Counted from the first letter of the stretch, positions 6,168-12,829 are shown. The stretch is 13,012 bases of DNA from Candidatus Atribacteria bacterium 4572_76 (GCA_002084865.1 NBMG01000036.1:1-13012); one strand, 5' to 3'. Notes: a model not told the origin generated them from the letters alone. Made by a program: numbers and translations.

Positions 6168-7883
6168 TTACTTCCCTCCTTTTTGAGGTAGAAAAATAAC
6201 AAACTTTGTTCCTTCTCCTTCTTTGGATTCAACTTTGATCTCTCCCCGATGAGCCTCTATAAGCTTATATGCTATAGAAAGACCCAATCCGGAACCCTTC
6301 TCTTTAGTGGAAAAGAAAGGGTCAAATATTTGAGTAAAATCTTTTTCGGGAATACCAATCCCGCTATCTTCGATAATTAATTTTATAGCCGGTACTCCTT
6401 TTAAAAGAGCTTTTTCAGTTTTAATTTTAATTTTCCCTTTCTTAGGGATAGCCTGAATGGCATTAATAATTACATTCATTAAACTCTGCCTTATCTGGTC
6501 TTCATCGGCTTGAATTTGAGAAACATCCGGGGTAAGCTCCAGACTAAATTTAATCTGCTTATCTTTTATTTCTAATTTAAACAATTCAGTAATCTTTCTT
6601 ATTAAATTATTTAATGAAAAACGGGTTAAGTTTGGTTTTTTTAATTTGGCAAAATCTAAAACCTGAACCACTAATTTATTTAATCTATCTACTTCCTGAA
6701 TAATAGTATTTAAATCTTCTTTTCTTTCATCGGCCTTGGAAAATGAATTGTAAACAAACTGGGCTAACCCCCTGATCGAGCTTAAAGGATTCCTGATTTC
6801 GTGGGCAATCCCGGCAGATAATTTTCCCAGGGCAGCCAATCTTTTATGGCGTGCTACCTCTTCATTCAGGTCCTTAATTTCGGTTACATCTCTTATTACC
6901 GCTACCACACCGTTTATTTCTCCAGATTCATCTGTTAAAAATGAAGTATTAATGTCTAATATTTTTTTCTTTAATCCTTTTTCGTCTAAAATTATTTCCC
7001 GTGCAATATTTTTTTTCTCTAAAAGACACTTTTTAAAGAGAGATTTCTCATTAATATTTAAATTCAGCACTTCCTGGCAATCTTTGTTTAATACTTCTTC
7101 CCTCTTTTTACCAAAAATTTCTTCACTCTTACGGTTAAAAGTTTTAATGTTGCCCTTATTGTCCACTGAAATTACCGCATTATCCATAGTTTCCAGTAGT
7201 TTTGCAGTATAATCTTTCATTTCGTTTAAAGTCTTTTTTACGATATAGGTTTCTTGTAATTTAAAAATCACATAAATCCCAAATAGCACGAGAGCCATTA
7301 TAACGGCGTAATTTAAAATTATTCTTCTTCTGGTCTGGCTTAAACGGTTATAATATCCTTCTAAGTTTACCCCCACTACTAAATAACTATTTCTAATTGG
7401 TAATATCTTCCAGATATCCAGTTGTTTATCAATATCAAGATTGAATGGTTTTATTACTTGAAGTATTCTGTCCCCCTTTTTATCTTGAGTATTTACGAAA
7501 TTTATTTTACCCGGATTAAGGATTTTTATAGTATTTTTCCACCTTTCCTTTTCAGTGCTAAACAGTATTATCCCTTTATCGTTACAAATATCAATATAAT
7601 TTACTCCTTCTTTTTTTAAAAGTACTAAAATATCTTTTAAAGCATTTTCATTTAAGATAAACCGGGGGCCAAGGGTTTGGATAGAAAAGGCAATATTTAA
7701 TCCCTCCGAACGGGCTAACTCCCACAAATAATACCTTTCTCTTTGCACTTCTTTATAGGTCAAAGAACCTAGTAGTAAGGCAAGAAATATGATAATAATT
7801 AAGGCTAAAACAATATTTCTTTCTCGAAAAGGGGCAGAAAATTTATGATTTTTATCTTTTTTCAATTTTATAGACCATCTCAT
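6168..7883 (-). CDS. Membrane sensor histidine kinase with PAS domain, partner of the NtrC-type regulator
   Basis: A 571-residue sensor. Transmembrane helix 1 spans about 24-44 (VLALIIIIFLALLLGSL) and helix 2 about 190-208. The roughly 140 residues between face outside the cytoplasm and contain a Cache/PDC-like strand pattern (YIDICNDKGIILFSTEKERW). A cytoplasmic PAS domain (about 225-340) follows, then HisKA with the HEIRNPL box (phosphoacceptor H361) and a HATPase domain with N474 in the N-box (VIINAIQ), D506 in DSGIGIP and the glycine box GSGLGLSI. The stop codon is two bases from the regulator start. The domain order matches ZraS/AtoS/NtrB-type kinases. The ATG at 7883 has AAGG touching it, too close for a good ribosome site, so the true start is not certain. 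The gene lies downstream of htrA and the Spy-like gene, pointing to an envelope signal; the ligand cannot be read from sequence. Confidence 0.94.
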   Translation of the reverse strand: MRWSIKLKKDKNHKFSAPFRERNIVLALIIIIFLALLLGSLTYKEVQRERYYLWELARSEGLNIAFSIQTLGPRFILNENALKDILVLLKKEGVNYIDICNDKGIILFSTEKERWKNTIKILNPGKINFVNTQDKKGDRILQVIKPFNLDIDKQLDIWKILPIRNSYLVVGVNLEGYYNRLSQTRRRIILNYAVIMALVLFGIYVIFKLQETYIVKKTLNEMKDYTAKLLETMDNAVISVDNKGNIKTFNRKSEEIFGKKREEVLNKDCQEVLNLNINEKSLFKKCLLEKKNIAREIILDEKGLKKKILDINTSFLTDESGEINGVVAVIRDVTEIKDLNEEVARHKRLAALGKLSAGIAHEIRNPLSSIRGLAQFVYNSFSKADERKEDLNTIIQEVDRLNKLVVQVLDFAKLKKPNLTRFSLNNLIRKITELFKLEIKDKQIKFSLELTPDVSQIQADEDQIRQSLMNVIINAIQAIPKKGKIKIKTEKALLKGVPAIKLIIEDSGIGIPEKDFTQIFDPFFSTKEKGSGLGLSIAYKLIEAHRGEIKVESKEGEGTKFVIFLPQKGGK

Positions 7884-7938
7884 CCTTTAAATATTTCTAA
7901 TATCTTACCATATACAAGTTAAATTTATAAAAATTATG

Positions 7939-7962
7939 AGGGGCGTATCGCAATACGCCCCT
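7939..7962. repeat. Palindromic hairpin element 1 downstream of htrA
   Basis: AGGGGCGTAT (7939-7948) and ATACGCCCCT (7953-7962) make a perfect 10-bp stem with a 4-nt loop, CGCA. The ends (GGGG/CCCCTAC) match those of the element at 1793-1851. The core CGTATCG is itself a word of the heptamer arrays. Confidence 0.7.
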
Positions 7963-7986
7963 ACCTCTACGCTATAAATTTCTCAT

Positions 7987-8013
7987 TACGGGCAGACACA
8001 AGGTCTGCCCGTA
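7987..8013. repeat. Palindromic hairpin element 2 downstream of htrA
   Basis: TACGGGCAGAC (7987-7997) and GTCTGCCCGTA (8003-8013) form a perfect 11-bp stem with loop ACAAG. It shares the CTGCC/GGCAG core with the palindrome at 3830-3870. With no adjacent U-tract it is not a normal intrinsic terminator. Confidence 0.7.
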
Positions 8014-8021
8014 CAAATCAC

Positions 8022-8119
8022 TTATTACATATTACTTATTCCTACTTCCTCTACCTTATCCGCTATCCGCTTTGTCCTAGAATGCGAGATACGATTCACG
8101 AGATACTAGATACGATTTT
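8022..8119. repeat. Unbroken heptamer array at the htrA 3' end
   Basis: Fourteen 7-mers in perfect register, for example TTATTAC (8022), ATATTAC (8029), TATCCGC (8057 and 8064), CGAGATA (8085 and 8099), CTAGATA (8106) and CGATTTT (8113). The array ends two bases before the htrA stop codon (8122-8124). Adjacent words repeat exactly in places and drift in others. Confidence 0.85.
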
Positions 8120-8121
8120 AT

Positions 8122-9160
8122 TCAGTCAATCTTTTCTACTTTAATCGGCACATAATAGGTATGGCGGTTACGGAATACTAATAATAATAATGTGTCTCCC
8201 GGTTCTAACCTACTGATCACTTCTTCCCATTTTCCAACAGAAGATACTTCTATCCGGTTTGCCTCTAAAATTACATCTCCTCTTTGTAAACCCATATCAT
8301 CTGCTGAACTCCCCGGAATTACTTCAGTAATCACCAGCCCTTTTACCCAGGGCAACTCTAATTCTTTAGCAATTCCTGAAGTAACCGCCTCAACCTTTAA
8401 TCCGGTTTGCACAGAAAATACTTTCTCTTTGAGAAATTCACTGCCTTCTTCTTCCACAGTTGGCATTTCACCAATTTTTACTATAAACCTTGTTGCTTTA
8501 CCATCCCGCATAATTTCTATAATCGCTTTTTCACCAATATCAATATCTCTTATTTTGTCTTGAAGCTCTCCCGGAGAATTAACTTCCTCATCATTAACCT
8601 TTACAATTATATCCCCTCTTTTTATCCCTGCCTTTTCTGCCGGGCTATCTTCAACCACATCTCCAACTAAAACTCCCTCAGCATCTTCTGGCAAGCCAAA
8701 CTGTTTGGCAATTTCCGGAGTAACTTCCTGAATATACACACCTAACCATGACCTTCTTACTTTACCTAAATTAATAAGATCATCTATATTTCTTTTAGCC
8801 ATATTAATAGGAATAGCAAATCCGATGCCCTGAGCATAGGGAATAATAGCGGTATTTATTCCCACCCTTTTGAGGAATTGTCCTTCTGAATTCTTCGAAC
8901 TCACGCCCAAAAAATCTCTCAAATATAGGGTCTTTAAAAGAGGGAAATTGCGTTGTCACCATTCTCACTGTATCGATATTTACTACAGCCGGTCCGACTG
9001 TTTCAGCAATATCTGCAATACTATTGCTAAAAGCTTCAAGAGCTAAATAAGGTTCAGTTTCTGCACTTACAGCACCTACCCAACTTATAGAAAGAAAAAG
9101 GACTAAAGCTATAGCAAGTATAGTATTTCTATTTATCTTTACTAATTTTATTTTCATCAT
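8122..9160 (-). pseudogene. HtrA/DegP serine protease gene lacking its catalytic domain, with a frameshift
   Basis: Normal HtrA is a periplasmic protease-chaperone with signal peptide, trypsin-like domain and two PDZ domains. Here the 5' part (from ATG 9160, weak GAGGTG site) encodes a signal peptide (residues about 10-33, AVSAET) and the usual N-terminal helix and strand (FSNSIADIAETVGPAVVNIDTVR), then FERFFGREFEEFRRTIPQKG. At about 8864-8872 the reading jumps straight to VGINTAIIPYAQGIGFAIPIN, the segment that normally follows the active-site serine, in the +1 frame. About 125-135 residues carrying the catalytic His, Asp and Ser (GNSGG) are absent. PDZ1 (RRSWLGVYIQEV...) and PDZ2 (LKVEAVTSG...to VEKID) remain open to the stop at 8122. 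The upstream frame ends at 8804. No protease can be made. A deletion in the genome or an assembly collapse are both possible. Confidence 0.9.
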
Positions 9161-9195
9161 TTTATATTTTCACCTCTCCAAAAAAAATATTTTGT

Positions 9196-9221
9196 AGGGA
9201 GGAAAATTTATTTTCCTCCCT
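9196..9221 (-). terminator. Hairpin between the Spy-like gene and htrA (terminator or attenuator)
   Basis: AGGGAGGAAAA (9196-9206) and TTTTCCTCCCT (9211-9221) form a perfect 11-bp stem with a 4-nt loop, 31 bp past the Spy-like stop. In the minus direction eight U residues follow, but only after a further 8-nt ACAAAATA, so termination may be partial. In the plus direction T residues follow at once. Partial read-through would let the sigma-54 promoter also feed htrA. Confidence 0.6.
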
Positions 9222-9251
9222 TTTTAAAATCTACTCTAATATTTACCAAAT

Positions 9252-9794
9252 TTACCAACAAAAATTATTCATCATTCTACCCGTACTAAACTTTTCCCAT
9301 GCAAATATTTGGGAAGGAACGCCTAAGGGTAATTTTGCTTGCTGTTCAGGAGTTAGCAAATCTTTAATTCCCAAATATTTTTCAATTGTTTTAACTTTTA
9401 ATTCTACCTGCAGATCAGCAATTTCTCGCATTTTTGCTTTAATCTTTGCCAACTCAGTTTGCGGTTCTAACAATAACGCTTTAACTTCTAATTCTCTAAT
9501 CTGCATACTATTCCTAAGCTCAACGGTATCTTTTTGAAAATCTAACAAAGTTTTATTAATTTCAGCTATTTGTTCTTCGGATAAATTTAGAAATTTAATA
9601 AGCTCTTCCATTCTTGTGGCAGGATAATCACCGTGTTTTTTTTCCATCATTTCTCTAAATACACTGCTTTTTTGCTGTTGCATCTTCTGTTTAATTAAAG
9701 GTGTATTTTGCTGAGCATAAGAAGATTGAGCAAAGCCTAAAAATACTACGCTTATTGCCACTACTAAGATTAGTACAATTAATTTCGTTTTCAT
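9252..9794 (-). CDS. Spy/CpxP/ZraP-like periplasmic stress protein (LTxxQ family)
   Basis: A 180-residue secreted protein. The signal peptide is clear: MKTK, a hydrophobic core (LIVLILVVAISVVFLGFA), then a likely cut at SSYA-QQ. The mature part is almost all charged helix and coiled-coil-like, with the paired family motifs LNLSEEQ (about 69-75) and LLTPEQQAKLP (about 146-156). Family members (Spy, CpxP, ZraP) are periplasmic chaperones or repressors of their sensor kinases. The tail MMNNFCW has a single cysteine near the end; a metal-binding role is possible but unproven. ATG 9794 is preferred because GGAGG lies 8 nt upstream. An in-frame GTG at 9803 is part of that ribosome site and is rejected. 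A sigma-54 promoter lies 46-60 bp upstream. htrA, a sensor kinase and a sigma-54 activator follow on the same strand, so this is the likely ZraP/CpxP counterpart of the system. Confidence 0.85.
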   Translation of the reverse strand: MKTKLIVLILVVAISVVFLGFAQSSYAQQNTPLIKQKMQQQKSSVFREMMEKKHGDYPATRMEELIKFLNLSEEQIAEINKTLLDFQKDTVELRNSMQIRELEVKALLLEPQTELAKIKAKMREIADLQVELKVKTIEKYLGIKDLLTPEQQAKLPLGVPSQIFAWEKFSTGRMMNNFCW

Positions 9795-9839
9795 CTGTTT
9801 CACCTCCTTTTAATTTTTCTATTCTAACCATTAATAGAA

Positions 9840-9854
9840 GCAATTATTGTGCCA
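9840..9854 (-). promoter_or_regulatory. Sigma-54 (-24/-12) promoter of the Spy-like gene
   Basis: The minus strand reads TGGCAC (9854-9849), AATAA, TTGC (9843-9840). This is a full match to the TGGCAC-N5-TTGC consensus with both invariant dinucleotides (GG and GC) at correct spacing. Transcription should start near 9829, giving a 5' leader of about 35 nt with GGAGG near its end. Sigma-54 promoters need an NtrC-type activator, and one is encoded about 3.6 kb downstream on the same strand. Confidence 0.85.
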
Positions 9855-10104
9855 ATTTTTAAAATAACCTTCAGAATATTTAATTTTTAAAATATCTTTG
9901 CTAAAAAAATGCAATAAATAAAGACTTTCTGGGCTCTGTTATTTAAAATATTTTATATTATTTTTTAATATTAATTTTATAGATATCAACAATGTTTATT
10001 AAAAAGAGTTAATTTTTCTCATTTTTCTATTAAAATACTGAGCAATTTTTTCGCACTAATTCATTTTTTAATCATTTTAAAAATAGGTGGTGATTTAATT
10101 TAAC
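9855..10104. other. AT-rich region upstream of the sigma-54 promoter
   Basis: About 250 bp of very AT-rich DNA between the promoter and the DUF2148 stop codon. This is where activator sites for a sigma-54 promoter normally lie. The best dyad is ATATTT (9876-9881) with AAATAT (9890-9895), centred near -56 and closer than usual. Several further ATATT/AATAT pairs occur at 9940-9985. None stands out from the base composition, so no activator site is assigned. No terminator is evident after the DUF2148 gene. Confidence 0.4.
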
Positions 10105-10650
10105 TTATCGGTCAAAGAAAATGCTCTTACCGGTTACCGATAAGGGGATACCCATTACAAAATCCGCGTCAATTAGACCCATTTTCTTAGCTGCTACTCC
10201 AGCACGATACATTATCCGATTATCTACATTCATTATCCCGGCGGTTTTAACCGCTGACCCAATAGCAATTCCCATATCTAAGAGCCTGAAAGCACATTGA
10301 GGTCCATCAAATTCACTCCCCTTATGAGAAATTCGGTCGGCACACTGGTCATACCCGCAGGCACCACAATTCAAGCCAAGAGACTGAGCATCTTTTAGAC
10401 CTATTAATAGAACAGCCAGAGAATTTTTGACGTTATCACCATCACGGTCGAAATTTTTCTTACCCGTTTCTTCGCCATAATGAATCATCTCATTAGCTAA
10501 TCTGGTTACATCTTCACCGTAAATTGCTTTAACTACTACAAAATCTTTGCCGGCAGATTTTGGTGCTGTACGAGCAGCAACCCCCATTAAATTCGCGACA
10601 TCCTTGATAGCCTCTTGAATATCAAATTCGGATAAATTTTGATTAGACAT
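10105..10650 (-). CDS. DUF2148 ferredoxin-like iron-sulfur protein (COG4739)
   Basis: A 181-residue soluble protein matching the widespread anaerobe family annotated as ferredoxin domain-containing, DUF2148. Four cysteines form the pattern C95-x2-C98-x4-C103-x15-C119 within LNCGACGYDQCADRI...GPQCAF, like the four-cysteine [4Fe-4S] domain of corrinoid Fe-S proteins. The N-terminus (EAIKDVANLMGVAARTAPKSAGKD) and the segment IMYRAGVAAKKMGLIDADFVMGIPLS are family hallmarks. The biochemical role is unknown; cluster binding is inferred from cysteine spacing. The ATG has a strong GGAGG 7 nt upstream. It stands alone, with repeat-filled DNA upstream and the sigma-54 promoter region downstream, so no operon partner helps to assign a function. 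Confidence 0.87.
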   Translation of the reverse strand: MSNQNLSEFDIQEAIKDVANLMGVAARTAPKSAGKDFVVVKAIYGEDVTRLANEMIHYGEETGKKNFDRDGDNVKNSLAVLLIGLKDAQSLGLNCGACGYDQCADRISHKGSEFDGPQCAFRLLDMGIAIGSAVKTAGIMNVDNRIMYRAGVAAKKMGLIDADFVMGIPLSVTGKSIFFDR

Positions 10651-10722
10651 CTTATATCCTCCTTACTGTATTTTTTGCGGTTTTGATGAATCAAACCCCA
10701 TCACTAAAACTAAAAATTTAAA

Positions 10723-11072
10723 GTGAAAAGCGAAAAACCATAATTCAAAATTCAAAACTTTTTCTTAAATTTTAAATTTTAAGTTCTGTTTTTACTTCTT
10801 TGGTTTTTATTTTTACTGTATAACATGCGAGATAAGATATACGAATCTAAATATACGATACTTTATATTTAAATTTTAAATTTTGAGCTATGGTTTTGCG
10901 TTTTGCGCTTTTCGTTTTTCGCTATATACGATATACGACATACGCGTTATGATTTTATTCTGACTCCTGGCTACTGATTTTTATCTTTTATTTTCTTAAC
11001 TAGCGAACCAGGTAACCAACTAACCAGCTAACTAAATGTATACGCTAAACGCTGTACGCTCTACGCTATGCA
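10723..11072. repeat. Long heptamer-periodic array between the PP-loop gene and the DUF2148 gene
   Basis: About 350 bp can be read as some 50 consecutive 7-mers. The cleanest blocks are 10723-10785 (GTGAAAA, GCGAAAA, TTCAAAA twice, TTAAATT twice), 10828-10862 (CGAGATA, CGAATCT, CGATACT), 10898-10946 (GCGTTTT, GCGCTTT, TCGTTTT, ATACGAT, ATACGAC) and 11038-11072 (CTAAACG, CTGTACG, CTCTACG). A patch at about 11007-11038 fits an 8-nt step better (AACCAGGT, AACCAACT, AACCAGCT). The array stops 11 bp from the PP-loop gene stop. The remaining part of the gap (10651-10722) holds the DUF2148 ribosome site and a small GGTTTTGA/TCAAACC hairpin. Confidence 0.72.
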
Positions 11073-11083
11073 ATTCAATTATA

Positions 11084-12052
11084 CTATCCGATTATTTGAT
11101 AATCAATAACCTGAAAAGTAGATAAACTCTTGTTGGTTGTCAATAACCATTCCACTTCTATGGGGACAGAAAAATCGGGCTGCAGCCTCCCTTTTTCCAA
11201 CCAGTGTCGGGAATGTTGATTATCAAATTGCCCCTTATTGGCTTTAATAGTCAATCTAATCGGCTTATCTAAAAATTCAACTTGCTCTAAAGTTTTCACT
11301 TTTTTTAATTCCTTAATGATTTTTCCCTTTAATTTTTCTTCAGGTAAAGGGGATACATTTATTAACCCTGTATTCTTATTTAGGGGTCCAATAATTTTTA
11401 CGTTAGCCAAAACGGATTCATATCCCTCTTCCTCCAAAATAGTTAACAATAATTCATTAGCTTCTGCTACCGCCTTACCGTGATAATGAGGAGCCACTAA
11501 AGGCTTAAGCAAATGTTTTAACTTACAGCCTTCTCTAAATTTATTTTCCCCAATCTGTAAAATTTTTATATCGAAATAATCAGCAATTTTACGGATTTCC
11601 TTCTTTTTTAGCTCCAAAAGGGGAGCATAAAAACCATCATATAGTTTTAAACCCCTCTTCCCCCAAGTGTCACTCTGGTTTGAACCAGTCAATACCAGTC
11701 TTCCCGATGCTTCTTTTTTTACCCTTCCCAACTTAGCTATCCTGGTACACTTATTACAGGCTGGTCCCTTCTTTAAAACTCTTTCCTGCTCTTTTTTCCC
11801 CTGAACAATCTTTAGTTTTAAATCTAAGGCCCTACCGATATCATGAATATTTTTTAAGCCCTTGCTATAGCCATATTCTCCAAAACTGACCGAAATCGCC
11901 TCAACTTTTTCTCTACCCAAGGCCTGGATAGCTAAAGCAGAAACTACAGTGCTATCTAATCCACCCGAGAAAGCCACTACAATCTCTTTCTCCTTGCTGA
12001 TTTTCTTAATATCTTCTAATATATTATTAATTTCAACTTTTATATTAAGCAT
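11084..12052 (-). CDS. PP-loop ATP pyrophosphatase family protein with CxxC...C, possible Fe-S sulfur transferase
   Basis: A 322-residue cytoplasmic protein. Near the N-terminus VVAFSGGLDSTVV holds the PP-loop SGGLDST (29-35), which binds ATP and adenylates a substrate in LarE, TtcA/TtuA, QueC, GMP synthetase and tRNA-thiolation enzymes. Further conserved-looking parts are GPACNKCTRIAK, LVLTGSNQSDTWGKRG, and YAPLLELKKKEIRKIADYF, the standard PLL...KxEIR helix of this superfamily. Cysteines 99, 102 and 176 give a CxxC-x73-C pattern like that which holds a [4Fe-4S] cluster in TtcA/TtuA-type enzymes and some LarE proteins. The C-terminal 120 residues (from IIGPLNKNTG) are not recognised. The exact substrate is unknown: sulfur transfer is inference, and an amidotransferase-like or queuosine-like role is not excluded. 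The ATG has only a weak GGA upstream. Confidence 0.75.
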   Translation of the reverse strand: MLNIKVEINNILEDIKKISKEKEIVVAFSGGLDSTVVSALAIQALGREKVEAISVSFGEYGYSKGLKNIHDIGRALDLKLKIVQGKKEQERVLKKGPACNKCTRIAKLGRVKKEASGRLVLTGSNQSDTWGKRGLKLYDGFYAPLLELKKKEIRKIADYFDIKILQIGENKFREGCKLKHLLKPLVAPHYHGKAVAEANELLLTILEEEGYESVLANVKIIGPLNKNTGLINVSPLPEEKLKGKIIKELKKVKTLEQVEFLDKPIRLTIKANKGQFDNQHSRHWLEKGRLQPDFSVPIEVEWLLTTNKSLSTFQVIDYQIIG

Positions 12053-12101
12053 TATCCAATCCGATTGTTTTTCTTTTTGTTATTCTTATTTTACTAATAA
12101 A

Positions 12102-12149
12102 AAAAGGTCAAGGCAAATTATAAATATTATTACAATCCCTTGACCTTTT
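12102..12149 (-). terminator. Intrinsic terminator after the thioredoxin gene
   Basis: AAAAGGTCAAGG (12102-12113) and CCTTGACCTTTT (12138-12149) are a perfect 12-bp inverted repeat around a 24-nt AT-rich loop, 38 bp past the thioredoxin stop. In the minus direction the stem runs into a T-rich tail (TTTTTTTATT). The long loop is unusual. The + side also ends in T residues, so it may work both ways. Confidence 0.68.
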
Positions 12150-12187
12150 ATATTGATTAAAATTATCTTCAATTAATAATCTGTTAA

Positions 12188-12739
12188 TTATATTTTTTCC
12201 AAATATTCTTTAAAAGAAATGGTTTTATACCATCCTTCACCGATGTAATTTAATACTGGAATAAATTGCTCAGTAGTAACATATCCCGGTAAAGGAGCTA
12301 CTGGGCTATGATTGCTTTCTAAAAACCAAGTAGTAGGATAACCGCTAACCTGGTATAAGGTGGCTAATTTTTTTTCGGAAATCTCTTCCCCCTTTTCTAT
12401 TACTTTGTTCTCTGAACTCGCATTTATTTTAACAGCTACAAACTTATCGGAAAGTATCTTTTTTACTTCTTCATCGGAGTATGTTTGGTCAATCATTTTT
12501 TTGCACCAACCACATCCATCGGCATAAAAATAGATTAAAATATATTTGTTTTCTTTTTCGGCCAGAGCCAATCCTTCATTATAAGATAACCAGTTAAGAG
12601 CTAATGGTTTAATCTCCTCTACCGCCTCTGCATCCTGTTCGTTTAACTTAAAATATGATTTTAATCCGAAAAAAAATACTACTACTAACAAGATTACTAA
12701 AATCATTATTTTATTTCTTCTTGTGAAAAAAATTTTCAT
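12188..12739 (-). CDS. Membrane-anchored thioredoxin-fold protein (CGWC)
   Basis: A 183-residue protein with a single N-terminal membrane anchor (residues about 11-27, IMILVILLVVVFFFGL) after a positively charged start (TRRNK), placing the thioredoxin domain outside the cytoplasm. The active site is C76-G-W-C79 in FYADGCGWCKKM, followed by the cis-proline loop GYPTTWF (P135). The CxWCKxM context and the ALAEKENKYILIYFYA lead resemble thioredoxin_2/thioredoxin_7, SoxW and the C-terminal domain of DsbD rather than cytoplasmic TrxA. The CcdA-type gene lies just upstream on the same strand, so electrons probably pass from the cytoplasm through CcdA to this protein and on to periplasmic disulfides or cytochrome c maturation. 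The gene has its own TTGACA promoter and a terminator. The ATG has AAGGG about 12 nt upstream, a rather long spacing. Confidence 0.88.
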   Translation of the reverse strand: MKIFFTRRNKIMILVILLVVVFFFGLKSYFKLNEQDAEAVEEIKPLALNWLSYNEGLALAEKENKYILIYFYADGCGWCKKMIDQTYSDEEVKKILSDKFVAVKINASSENKVIEKGEEISEKKLATLYQVSGYPTTWFLESNHSPVAPLPGYVTTEQFIPVLNYIGEGWYKTISFKEYLEKI

Positions 12740-12764
12740 ACTGCTTTAAATCCCTTCAATTTAC

Positions 12765-12793
12765 ATTTAAATTTATTTTTGTTATTTTGTCAA
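12765..12793 (-). promoter_or_regulatory. Sigma-70-type promoter of the thioredoxin gene
   Basis: The minus strand reads TTGACA (12793-12788), a 17-nt spacer and TTAAAT (12770-12765). The -35 is perfect and the -10 matches 4 of 6. It lies between the ccdA stop codon and the thioredoxin start, so thioredoxin can be expressed independently of ccdA. Confidence 0.5.
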
Positions 12794-12829
12794 CTTTGCA
12801 CAATTTTAATTTTCAAAGATAATTATTCT

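Noticed and set aside
8022..8119. CRISPR array
   Set aside because: Unit is 7 nt with no spacers, repeats are not identical, and no cas genes are present.
8122..8922. An independent PDZ-only gene starting at TTG 8922
   Set aside because: Its first about 19 residues are an out-of-frame reading of the HtrA FERFFGREFEEFRRT segment and no ribosome site precedes it, so it is better described as the 3' part of a broken htrA.
9795..9803. GTG at 9803 as the start of the Spy-like gene
   Set aside because: This GTG is part of GGAGGTG; ATG 9794 gives correct spacing and a standard signal peptide beginning MKTK.
9876..9895. ATATTT/AAATAT dyad as activator binding site for the sigma-54 promoter
   Set aside because: The sequence is nearly pure A/T, similar dyads occur by chance throughout this spacer, and its position near -56 is closer than usual.
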